From Trichostrongylus colubriformis (Eukaryota > Nematoda > Chromadorea > Rhabditida > Trichostrongylidae), in the NCBI GenBank assembly GCA_963978905.1, contig OZ022257.1:32943685-33007684 (forward strand): a stretch of DNA of 64,000 bases, given 5' to 3'. The notes under the pieces are model-generated. The model had not been told where the DNA came from. It made no database searches and saw only the letters and a list, made by a program, of their open reading frames with translations. Position numbers and translations under genes: made by a program. Position 1 is the stretch's first letter; each line of letters starts with the position of its first letter. Positions 55,511 to 64,000 of the stretch are shown here, one piece after another.

Positions 55511-56390
55511 TTGATCATGCTGTGATATTTGTATGTACCATCGAATAGCATTCCTAAATATTCCTGTTGTTCCGCGGACAAGCGCGAAAGCAAAGCTGTA
55601 TTTAGCTCACGTCCAGCATGACCTAAACATTCTATTACGGCTATCATTCCAGTAGAATGATGTTCAACATTTAAGAAGCACGAGCCGTAAGCCTTGTCTT
55701 TTCGACCTGCTCTTACCCTCATTTTGGCTGTGCCTGGATTCCGGTTCCTTCCCACGCGGTCGCACCCAACTGGTTGATAGTCAGGACGCACCAAAGTAGC
55801 TACACAACAGGAACAAGAAGCATAAAAATAAATTCGAAAAACAGGGAATATGAAAGAAATTAGAATCGAAGCGTACCGCAGCCTCGTCCTTGTACCGAAT
55901 GTTACTTGATCCCTTGACCGCACCCAGAAAATGTGCGGGTGATCTTGCAATTCTTCAAAAACCATTTCCAAACCTTTTGCTTCACTTCGAAATCTATAAG
56001 ACGTAGAGAAATTGCTCGAAACTACTGCGTCGCTAAATATCGCTCAAATGCCCCACTTATCAGCCTTTATTTAAAAAAACAACGCAAACCTTGTACTAGT
56101 CCTCGTTCGCAAACTCCTGTTAAAATGGTGTGTAATCTTGAGGTTGACCTTCAGCTCCGTCAGCTCTGGAGCTCGTTGCAGTGGTTGGCCAACATTTCCT
56201 GCTCGAAGACCATTTCGCTGCGTACAGGACAGCAAATTCCGCGGATGGTGGCAGCGGCACGCCTCTTCGGCTTCTTGACTTCGAGGCACTGCCCCTCTGG
56301 ATACCTAGGTATCAGCTCTAGATGCTGGTAGACGCTCCTTTCATGAAGGTCGCCGAAGCAGACAGGACACCTGCAGGTTTCTACAGGCAT
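55510..56390 (-). pseudogene. Zinc-finger transposon protein remnant (MULE/FAR1-like)
   Basis: Minus strand. 56390-56160 starts MPVETCRCPVCFGDLHERSV with YQHLE (a CPxC...H zinc finger) and has a second, damaged finger ICCPVRSEMVFEQEMLANHC (CPxC reads CPVR). Then comes a frame-shifted linker (QDYTPF) and, from 55971, RSRDQVTFGTRTRLRYA. Last, at 55540-55730, KAYGSCFLNVEHHSTGMIAV then IECLGHAGRELNTALLSRLS, the metal-binding C..C...H.H module found before the catalytic part of Mutator-type nematode transposon proteins. A possible intron near 55800-55876 does not keep frame. The catalytic domain is absent. Confidence 0.5.
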
Positions 56391-56849
56391 AATTCACCTA
56401 TGAAACTAAGATCTACAAGTGATGATTCATGCGGTAGCAAGAAATTACGGTTCCTCGAGATACATTCCATACAGGACCAAATAAACCCTTTCAGTCCACT
56501 TATATGTGAGCAAATGTAATTATGCATGAAAATGTTCGAAACAACCATTACGATGAACGTCATGACAGCTTGCATCAATTCGGACAACAATCCACTGCGA
56601 ATACTTCTGAGGCAAACTCACCTCAATCGTTTATTTCCTGCAGCGATACTGCAAGATACTGCGACGATGTAAAACATCGAGCAGAATTTGACCCCAGTTG
56701 TTCCTGTGTGAGACATTAGGAGATTAATGACTGAGATTAACGAGAGGCAACAATCAGAGCGACAGACGATCAAAAGTAAAACAGTAGTGATTGCAGAGAA
56801 ATATATTCTGAATCAGAAAGCTTGAAGTGAAGCACTTCAAGAACAATTA
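56391..56849. other. No feature recognised
   Basis: No supported gene or repeat. A plus-strand frame at 56522-56719 has no recognised motif. Confidence 0.4.
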
Positions 56850-57795
56850 ATAGGTTTCACGGGTCTTATCCCACTCTAGGACCTTCTTTTCCCTAGCGTA
56901 AGTCCCTCTCCGTTGCGGGGTCCGCTATTCTTGTCAGTTGTCGCCAATTTCTTCTATCCAAGGCATCTCCTGCTGTAGCATTTACTTACGTGAGGTCGGT
57001 TTCTATGACGTCCTTCCACCCTTTCTTTGGGCCCCTCGCGGCCGCTTTCCGGGTAGTTCGAACTCTACAGCCTTCCTGATTGGGTGGTCTGCCGACCGTC
57101 TCAGCACGTACCCATACCATCTTAGCCGTTGCTCCCTCAACTTCAGTTGGATCGGAGCCGTCTGCATGACTGCCCTGACGTCCTCGCTCCTAATCCTGTC
57201 AAGCCGTGTCCAGCTACATGCCCATCTCAGCATGCTTAGTGCTGCAGAATGTAGCTGCTTCTCGTCATTCTTTGTATGGCCCAGTACTCGCTGCCTTGAG
57301 CATTGCGGGCCCTCTCACCGATCGGTACATCTTGCCCTTTAGAGTCCTGGAGCACCGTTGGTAACAGAAGATTCCTGTGGACTCTCTCCATTTCAGCCAT
57401 GCCGTATTTATTCGAGCTTTCACGTCCTGATCTACCGTACCATCCTCGACCTTCTCAGGTATCGAAAGTCCTGAACCCTTCCAATAATTTCTCCACTGCG
57501 GTCCACGATGGACCCCGGACAGTCTTCGGGACCTAGAATTCAGTCTTCTTGACATTTACTCAAAAGCCATTTTCTGCTAACCTTGCCTGTCATCTCTGCA
57601 CCTTCGCTTGTAGTTCTTCTCTGCTATCCGCTATCAGAGCAATGTCATCAGCGTATTTCTGGTATCCGCTATCAGAGCAATGTCGTCAGCGCACAAAATC
57701 GTCTTCAGTGGTCCCTCTATGGAGTCTTTCACTATGTCATCCAAAATTCCTACTTCCGCTGTCAGTCTCTGCGGGGTGCGTTGACAGCCTCACAA
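56850..57795 (-). pseudogene. RTE-like reverse transcriptase, C-terminal part
   Basis: Minus strand, from high to low: RTPQRLTAEVGI is joined directly to LDDIVKDSIEGPLKTIL; the VGVHQGSALSPFLF-type motif B between them is deleted. The catalytic ADDIALIAD block (motif C) is present twice in tandem (57624-57700). Then VKARINTAWLKWRESTGIFC, LKGKMYRSVRGPAML, MLRWACSWTRLDRIRSEDVR, QTAPIQLKLREQRLRWYGYV, RPRGAQRK and a last block near 56900-56990 (DALDRRNWRQLTRIADPATE). Frame changes between blocks. Confidence 0.8.
57624..57700. repeat. 38-bp tandem duplication over the RT active site
   Basis: TATCCGCTATCAGAGCAATG then TCATCAGCGTATTTCTGG, repeated with TCGTCAGCGCACAAAATC. On the minus strand each unit encodes ADDIALIAD; one copy reads YADD and the other CADD. 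The duplication also shifts the frame. Confidence 0.85.
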
Positions 57796-57961
57796 GGGAG
57801 GTCTTTCAGGTCATGACGCGCTTTCGGAAAACGGTTTTTTCCATTATATGGGGGTATCTACATGAATCATATAACTGACTTCCATTTTTGCTGCGCGGCC
57901 CTACAAATGCCAAAAGGAGTAAAGAAAGTTTTTTTCAAAAAGGCGATTTTAACCCACTTAA

Positions 57962-58386
57962 AGGAATCGTCCACGGAAAATGAGTTTCTGTGTTACCCAT
58001 ATATTTATGTTGTATTTGCCTAATGTGGGCCTCATGCAAAATTTCACGCGAAAATATGCGAATCTGGCTGAGATACAGCACTACAAAGTGCGGTCCCAGT
58101 GGGCGGGGCCTAAGAGAAAAGCCTCGTTCCGTCGTCCGCCGTGGTCGGAGACGCATTGTAGGAGCAGAAAGTTTCGTAAACAGTCCCACTCTCCGTTCCT
58201 AACGGCGGAGGACCACGGGACGAGGCTTTTATTCTTAGGCCCCGCCCACTGGGACCGCACTTTGTGGTGCTGTATCTCAGCCAGATTCACATTTTTACGC
58301 GTGGAATTTTGCATTAGGTCAACATTAGGCAAATACAACATAAATACATGGGTAACACAAAAACTCATTTTCCGTGGACGATTCCT
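57962..58386. mobile_element. TTAA-flanked foldback element (piggyBac-type ends)
   Basis: 425 bp flanked by TTAA at 57958-57961 and 58387-58390. The arms match almost throughout for ~165 bp: AGGAATCGTCCACGGAAAAT at 57962 against the minus strand from 58386, continuing through CATATATTTATGTTGTATTT, GCTGAGATACAGCAC and GTGCGGTCCCAGTGGGCGGG. The ~85-bp centre has a second weaker pairing (CTCGTTCCG..CGGGACGAG). TTAA duplication is the piggyBac rule. No gene inside. Confidence 0.85.
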
Positions 58387-58539
58387 TTAAAGTAACGCAT
58401 CCTCCTTGCAACTTTGATCACGTGCAGATCCAATGGTGTTTTTCTATTTCACATCCAAAACAAAGTCAAATACGGAAAAAATTAAACTTTATCTCTACCA
58501 TGTACTAAAAGTGCGTAGCAGTCTCATAACGACTCCTCG

Positions 58540-58626
58540 ATGTAGGGATGCTGCGGCGACTGGATGGCCTATTGGATACGGAGATGGACTCTCAAACGGA
58601 TGAAGTGCTGGGTTGGTGGTTTGAAT
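58540..58626 (+). repeat. SINE-like tRNA-derived unit, left half
   Basis: GACTGGATGGCCTATTGGAT, ACGGAGATGGACTCTCAAAC, GAAGTGCTGGGTTGGTGGTT, with an A-box-like start and the beginning of a B box (GGTTTGAAT). It is interrupted at 58626 by the hAT-like element; the rest (TCGAATCCCGGCACTGCCGA) is at 60600-60640. Confidence 0.6.
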
Positions 58627-60596
58627 CAGGGTCCAGCGTCCAGTTGAGGAAATTTTTTGAAAAATACGACCCCCCCCCCCCAAAAAAAGGGGGACTCAAT
58701 ACGATCCCCCCCCAGAAGGGGGACCCAACACGACCCCCCTTTTTTTCGGGTTCCACTTCTTCAGTGGTTTCTACCAAGCCTGTGCGATCCATTACGGAAA
58801 TTAAGAGCCTGAAAAAACACTAAGGCCAAACCAAACTCCTGACAAGAGAGAGAAATAGGAACCCAACAAAACTCAGTAGTCATGTTCCAAAACAAAATCG
58901 ACAGGAATAGTGAGGTACACAGAAAAGGAATATAACACTCACTGTACATGGCAAAACTTTGAGTATGTTTCCCAGGCATAAAAGAGGATTATGAAAATGA
59001 AAATACCAATGCATTCAAAGTTATGGATCAGACAGTATATTTGCAAGAATGCTTGCTATTTGAACATGTCTGATGTCAAGAGGACCGTCAAAATGAGGTG
59101 ATATCAAAGTAGAAGTGTTTTCTGTAGTCAGCAGAAAAAGTCCAACCAATTGCAAAAGTGGAGTTCCCCAAGGGATCCGAACTATGATCTTCAGCCTATT
59201 GAGCAAGACCCTTACCTCTCCGCCAAGCGACAGCTGAAAGTTCATTGACTTGTGGTGTATTTGAGCCGACTTCCGTCGAAAAACGGCCTCTCAAAAACAC
59301 TTCACACAGAACCGTGCTGCAAATTTGGAATGCATTCGAGATCAGCGTCCGAAAATGCATCGGATCATACGTGTTCCACTCCGAATGGCCACTTCGACCT
59401 CGGGTCCTTCCCTTGTAAATTTGGACACATTTGAATACTTCAAAATTACCTAGAGCCCATCTTTCAAACATCTGTAAACTGTTTTCCTAATAACTCCCTC
59501 AGGCCTATCTATTGGCCGCTTGCTTTCCCCAATGGTTGCTCAGTTCTCGATATGGGTTTCCAGATGAGGATTAGATGAGGAAAATTCCGAAGTGTTTCAC
59601 TGAAATGGTCATAACCTCCTTCAAGCTTAACAATATGAGTGCGATTCGTTGAATCGGGGTCTGCGAGGTTGCCGCTTTCGAATGACTACCTGAGCTATGC
59701 CATGTCTTCAAAACGAAGGAAGTTATTTTGAGGGAAGCCACATGAGGATTAGATGAGGGAAATTTTGGAAAATTGAAGTGTTCCACTTTAGTTGGTCATA
59801 ACTTCCTTCAAACTTGACCATATGAGTGCATTTTCCCGTGCAAGGGGCTGCGACATTGCCGCTTTCGAATGATTGCCTGAGCTATGCCATATCTCCACAA
59901 CGAAGGAAAAAAAATTTAGGAAAGCCAGTTCAGAAAAATTTTTTTTCCGTGAACTTGCGATATCTTCCCAAGTTTCTTCCGAAAAATTGATTCATTGTTA
60001 CTGAAATTTCTCTAGTATGCATCCTTCGCTCTCGAAGACCTAGTGGGAGGGCGAGATGCGTCGGTAAGCTTCTCTGTGGGGTGCGCCACGCATGGGGATT
60101 TCATCCACATTCTCAATGAATACAAACGTTTTTCCGGTTCGCATAATGGCCGCTAACACCAGATTACGTACTTGCAAACATAGTAAGATATGAAAGAAGT
60201 CCATATCACCTAATTTTTCGTTTTCATCCCATTGTTTCTGGAGTGTCCATCCACGGTGGTACCCGTTGATAGATATCGCTTTCCACGGATAATCGGTGAA
60301 TTTCGGCGGTGCCTCCGTACGTGGTTTCGGTATCAGGAGACCAGTGAAAGGATTATTGGCTTAGACCGGTTTCGTTGGGGATCGCGCCATGCATGAGGTT
60401 TCCATGATGATTAACTTAAACTAGTTTCGATTCACACCCAATTAGTCAGTTTTATCATTTTTCCCCTCATACTTTAGACGGATCAGCCTGAGAAATTCTG
60501 TTGATCACTGCCTACCTCAACGTTTACGACCCCCCCTCCTAGCGGACCAAATACGACCCCCCTCGTTGAGGATTCCTCAACGGAGGCTTGACCCTG
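58627..60596 (-). mobile_element. hAT-like non-autonomous element, copy 2
   Basis: 1970 bp with ends CAGGGTCCAGCGTCCAGTTG (58627) and, on the minus strand from 60596, CAGGGTCAAGCCTCCGTTGA. The flanking 8-bp duplication is GTTTGAAT (58619-58626) and GTTCGAAT (60597-60604), 7 of 8. Opposite orientation to copy 1 at 23269, and about 400 bp longer at the G-run end (58660-59400). Holds runs of 11 C (58669 on). The small frame seen in copy 1 is also present at 60040-60300 (minus). Confidence 0.85.
60040..60300 (-). CDS. Small open frame shared with hAT-like copy 1
   Basis: Minus-strand frame reading FTDYPWKAISINGYHRGWTL, then MDFFHILLCLQVRNLVLAAI and TFVFIENVDEI, ending ISPSH and a stop. It is the counterpart of 23589-23828 with the same stop position. 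Here the frame also stays open further upstream, where copy 1 has a stop. Product and function unknown. Confidence 0.3.
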   Translation of the reverse strand, partial: FTDYPWKAISINGYHRGWTLQKQWDENEKLGDMDFFHILLCLQVRNLVLAAIMRTGKTFVFIENVDEIPMRGAPHREAYRRISPSH

Positions 60597-60640
60597 GTTC
60601 GAATCCCGGCACTGCCGAAGCTTTGCATTTTTTTGCATTC
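60597..60640 (+). repeat. SINE-like tRNA-derived unit, right half
   Basis: GTTCGAATCCCGGCACTGCC then GAAGCTTTGCATTTTTTTGC. The B box GGTTCGAATCC is restored when joined to the left half at 58626. The T-run could act as a polymerase III stop. Confidence 0.6.
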
Positions 60641-60739
60641 ACTTTTTCGTCTTCAAATATGTCTGCTAATGCCAAATGACTACGATTTTCGTTGATAGCA
60701 TGCCAAAATGACCCTATTTACGAATTGTCAATGAATTTG

Positions 60740-61235
60740 GTGCCTTTTTGGACACGAAAGGGCCCGTAGCGCTCGAAATTCGCGATTTTACACAAAATGA
60801 GTGTCATATTCGTGTTCAGGGGGTCAAACTACCCTTAGAGACACATTTCTAGCCAATTCCAAATTTTGACCCTAACTTCGAAAAAGATGGTCATGGGTAC
60901 ATGGTGCCCTTTCTACTTGCAGAAGTGAGTAACTCACAAAATCGATGAAAATCAATGGAATATGCACAGCACGGATGCCTATCGCTATAATTTCAGCTAT
61001 CAAGCACCAGGCAAGAGAATTAGATAGAATTTCCTAACAAGTGATATCGTCATTCATCGAATGTGCAGTCGATGGTATACCAATGCCCAGCTCAAATTTT
61101 CGAATTTGGGTCAAATTTTCGATTGAGCTGGAAACTGACCCCTAGAGGTAGTTCGACCCCCTGAACACGAATATCAAATCTAATTTGCGCAAAAACGCCT
61201 CTTTCGTGTGCTATGAGCTCCGAAAGGCTAAAAAA
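60740..61235. repeat. Foldback repeat, ~130-bp arms
   Basis: Arms at about 60740-60880 and 61100-61235 share ACACGAAAG, ATTCGTGTTCAGGGGGTC, AACTACC and AAATTTTGACCC in inverted orientation. The spacer is ~220 bp. The arms are 70-75% alike. It lies inside the composite insertion; ends not defined. Confidence 0.6.
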
Positions 61236-61518
61236 TTGGACTGTCAAAGTTGCTGAAAACTGGCAATAGAGGACAGTTCGGAGTTCTAAATGTGATTGCT
61301 GCACTTAATCTTTATATTCGAATGTTTACGAGCCCAAAAACTGAAAATCTAAATTTTGCAAAAATTTGACCTCAGTGGGGATCGAACCATCAACCCCGTT
61401 TTTGGCATTTGTAGAGCCGCGCAGCAAAAACGGACATCAGTTATATGATTCTTGTACGTACCCCCATACGTGCAAAAAACAGCTTTCAAAAAGCGCGTCA
61501 TGAGTTGGAAGACCTTCC

Positions 61519-62010
61519 TCGTTAGCTCCATCATACATATCCTGTATAAGGGAGATCAGGTGCTCTGGTATCTGTCGTTTTCGTAGCGCGTTCCAATTTA
61601 GCGGCCGCGGCAGACGGTCGAAAGACTTTTCAAGGTCCAAGGCTAGGTAGCAAGGCTGACGCTTTTCACGGGACTTTTCCATTACTTGTCTAAGGATGAA
61701 GATGGGATCCGTGGTGGACCTCTCAGGCATAAACTCAATGGCTCCTGGGAGATGGTGACGAGCCCCCATGGCCTTAAGTCAATCAGCCGTTCGCACAGTT
61801 TCATGGTATGAGCTGTCAACTTTATTACGCGGTAGGAGCGCTCCATTGCGTCCCCCCTCTGCTTGAGTATAGAAATGATGGAACTGGTTCTCCACGCATC
61901 CGGAATTTTAGCCTTCTTGGAAAGCCTAGAGAAATACGCAATTGTTCGACAGTCTGCCACGTGAACACCTTTTCTGCCGATTATATATCTGGAAGAAGCC
62001 ACCTTTCCTC
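61519..62010 (-). pseudogene. RTE-like reverse transcriptase, N-terminal part
   Basis: Minus strand: AKIPDAWRTSSIISILKQRG, DAMERSYRVIKLTAHTMKLC (the YRGIKL block), then EFMPERSTTDPIFILRQVME, KSREKRQPCYLALDLEKSFD (motif A ALDLEKSFD, with one residue lost from the usual FLDLEKAFD) and RKRQIPEHLISLIQDMYDGA. There is one frame change near 61740. Continues at 57795 after the insertion. Confidence 0.8.
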
Positions 62011-62522
62011 CCAGCAGATATCTGAAAATGCCGTGGTTTTGAGTCCATGCATATCATTACTTTATCTATGTAACAGAAGACTTCACTTTTGAATGTCTCT
62101 AGGACAGTATTCATTAGCCTGTGAAACACTGGCGGACTTGATATTCAGTCCAAATGGGGTAACTGAAGTTGGAAGAGGCCTTCCGGTGTTGCGAAGCCGA
62201 TTACCCCTCGGCATCACCTACAAATGAGGTTCGCTTGTCCGAGCTGTATTGGTGCAACGATGAGAAGGTATTGTCAAAGGTTTTCGTGAAAAAAACTTCA
62301 AAAAAAGTGCTTCTATGTTCGTAAGAAGGTAGGCGTCTTATTCCATCTTTTCGCCAGGCTCCGCGTGGTCCACTCATAATCGGAATGAACCATCCTTTTG
62401 TTTAAAGAAAGCAATGGAAAATCCCATTGCGACGTGCCATGGTCGATGACTTCTCTTTTTACTGGACTGCAATCAGCTCTTCGAGTTCTGCTCTAACTAG
62501 GGAAGTGTTTCATATTCCCATG
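62011..62522. other. No feature recognised
   Basis: No supported gene or repeat between the RTE remnant and the palindrome. Confidence 0.4.
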
Positions 62523-62945
62523 AAACTTTGGAGTGGGACCCGGGTGGATCGATAAAGCTCCGCATACTGATTATACCGTGAAAAGGAAAATTGCTAAATG
62601 GCATTTTGAAACGAGTTACTAGGGGTCAAAGTTTGCCTGTGACACCTCATTGGCGAGGCACTTTGCCATCAGCACGGCCGTTCCCTAACCAGCATCGACC
62701 ACCGTGGCTTACTGGTAGTGTGCAACTCAATCCTGCAGATCTGGAACACTACCAGTAAGCCACGGTGGTCGACGCTGGCTTGGGAACGGCCTTGCTGATG
62801 GCAAAGTGCCTCGCCAATGAGGTGTCACAGGCAAATTTTAACCCCTCGTAAGTCGCTTCAGAATACCACTTAGCAATTTTTGTTTTCACAGTTATAATCA
62901 GTATTCGGAGCTCTATCGACCCACCAGGTCTTAATTCAAAGTTCC
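62523..62945. repeat. Large palindrome, ~190-bp arms
   Basis: Arms 62523-62716 and 62743-62945 are highly similar near the centre (GACCACCGTGGCTTACTGGT against ACCAGTAAGCCACGGTGGTC, GATGGCAAAGTGCCTCGCCA) and less so at the edges (TTTGGAGTGGGACCCGGGTG against CACCAGGTCTTAATTCAAA). The loop is only ~26 bp. Probably a foldback MITE; target duplication not found. Confidence 0.8.
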
Positions 62946-63328
62946 ATAGGAAGTCGAAGCCCTCTCTTAGTAAGGTCCAGCATTACAGATCGCGCTTTGA
63001 TTTTGATCGGTTTCTTTTAAATCCGCCGCTCCTCTAGTTATTTGCGTGGAGTCGCTCGAGTTACTTCCGGACATAACCACTAACACCCGTTGATAACAGA
63101 CAAACATAAAATAGGTGCACGTATGAAGAAGTGCATTACCAAAAAGCAATCGAGATCAATGCTCCCATTATCATTTATGTGAGCACGGAGTTGCCTCTAT
63201 ATTTTCCTTGCAAAGGTCAAAGAGGACTCGTCGCAATCTGTTTTCACTTACACTAGATTGGTACATGATTCTTACGGCACATGTGACTTCTATCAAAGAG
63301 TTATTATTTTACATGTGACGAATATCAA
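62946..63328. other. No feature recognised
   Basis: No supported gene or repeat. Confidence 0.4.
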
Positions 63329-64000
63329 TCCTTCTCTATAGAATCGTAAGAGTGTGTCTGTTGGAGTGCATGTTTGTGTGTGTATGTCCGTGTAACCGGG
63401 AATTCATAATTTGCGTCGCAGCAAAAATGGGATACTGATCTTCACAAATGATATAAGGGGTGGTAAGGGGACCGCAGCGGTGGTGGACCAAAAGTGATAG
63501 CAGCTGATTAGGGCTGATAAGGAGCATCAAAAGGCGAATTTCGTTGAATCCGTTTCTCCGTTCAGGTTGATCCTAGAGCGCGTACACTCATAAGTGTTTC
63601 GAGGGGAGATCCAAATGAAAATGGTTGATAAGTTTCGATAAGGAGCGTCATAAGCGAATGTCGTCAAATACGTATCCCCATTCGGGTTGTACCTACAGTG
63701 CTGACACTCGTTTGGATGTTGACGATATTTCGAAGTGGGATCCAAATTATTACGGTTGATACGATTGTTCTTGAATTTGCTTCCCCATTCAGGTTGATCC
63801 TAGGGCGCTTACACTCATAGGTGTTTCGGGGGATCCAAATTATGATGGTTGATAGGATTCGATAAGGAGCGTCAAAAGGCCTACGTCCCCAAATCCGTTT
63901 CGCTCTTCTGGCTGACAGTGGAATATTACTATCACAGATATTACGGTGTACGGGGACCTTAAAGACACCGTTGGCCTACGGTAGAACAGACGTGATTCCG
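63329..64000 (+). mobile_element. Helitron-like element (cut by window edge)
   Basis: 5' end TCCTTCTCTATAGAATCGTA at 63329 after A, then GTGTGTCTGTTGGAGTG, a TTCATAATTTGCGTCGCAGC block, GGGGTGGTAAGGGGACC and about four diverged minisatellite units (63500-63990). The 3' part lies outside the window. Confidence 0.7.

Larger units (their letters stand above)
57796..61518. mobile_element. Composite insertion with ~125-bp inverted ends
   Basis: Inverted termini: plus strand from 57796 GGGAGGTCTTTCAGGTCATG, minus strand from 61518 GGAAGGTCTTCCAACTCATG. Both continue through GACGCGCTTT, ATGGGGGTA, GAATCATATAACTGA, TTTTTGCTGCGCGG and CTACAAATGCCAAAA. The arms are 75-80% alike. A possible 8-bp target duplication is CTCACAAG / CTCGTTAG (5 of 8). 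Inside lie the TTAA foldback (57962-58386), a split SINE with an hAT-like element in it (58540-60640), and another foldback (60740-61235). Confidence 0.7.
56850..62010 (-). mobile_element. RTE-like retrotransposon split by a composite insertion
   Basis: One minus-strand element in two parts. The N-terminal reverse transcriptase part (61519-62010) and the C-terminal part (56850-57795) meet across a 3.72 kb insertion (57796-61518). The last residues before the insert (LISLIQDMYDGAN) and the first after it (the RTPQRLTAEVGI block) are neighbours in this enzyme family. The endonuclease end is missing beyond 62010. It differs clearly from the RTE-like element at 30512, so two lineages are present. 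Confidence 0.8.

Noticed and set aside
57980..58390. 136-codon plus-strand frame and a matching minus-strand frame (58081-58368)
   Set aside because: Both are translations of the two arms of the TTAA foldback element; the near-identity of the two proteins is a result of the palindrome.
58660..58740. Runs of C and G as possible telomeric or quadruplex sequence
   Set aside because: They are part of the G-run ends of the hAT-like family, seen also in copy 1; no telomeric TTAGGC repeats occur.

Overview
The window looks like a gene-poor, heavily rearranged piece of a nematode genome, most likely a strongylid parasite of the hookworm type. The reasons are the dominant mobile families (RTE-like and CR1-like non-LTR retrotransposons, many mariner elements, non-autonomous Helitrons carrying minisatellites), short introns with TTTCAG-like acceptors, and one likely trans-splice acceptor just upstream of an ATG. 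No rRNA, functional tRNA, CRISPR array or bacterial feature was seen. Nearly every protein-like stretch is a decayed transposon gene.

Layout. 1-5350: Helitron end, a CR1-like element with its 3' tail, a complete Helitron, and a mariner. 5350-11240: mostly unrecognised sequence with foldback repeats and a GIY-YIG/Penelope-like remnant. 11240-14140: a CR1-like element split by a 1.15 kb Helitron whose removal restores the reading frame. 14140-19370: mariner elements, two of them abutting at one TA. 20009-21887: a complete Helitron with dimeric minisatellite units and an inverted tRNA-like (SINE-type) insertion flanked by a 12-bp duplication. 23269-24825: an hAT-like non-autonomous element with an exact 8-bp target duplication. 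25440-30200: a possible first exon, nested Helitrons and short repeats. 30512-33010: an RTE-like element with endonuclease and reverse transcriptase remnants. 33100-36272: a head-to-tail Helitron array. 37060-42500: small mariners, nested Helitrons, a SINE, and a mariner turned into a palindrome. 43200-49490: the only stretch poor in recognised repeats; it holds the best host gene (46721-48391, spliced, BTB/POZ-like) and another exon candidate. 49497-53475: Helitrons and a dispersed repeat. 53940-56390: rearranged mariner pieces and a zinc-finger transposon gene remnant. 56850-62010: one RTE-like element split by a 3.7 kb composite insertion that contains a TTAA foldback element and a SINE itself split by a second hAT-like element. 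62520-64000: a large palindrome and another Helitron.

The main lesson is structural. The Helitron family can be defined from this window alone: 5' TC, 3' hairpin plus CTGG, insertion between A and T, no target duplication. Several of its members end in a module with two inverted copies of the 3' end. Mariner, Helitron, SINE and foldback elements here repeatedly show inverted duplication. Functions are inferred from motifs read by eye; no database search was possible.
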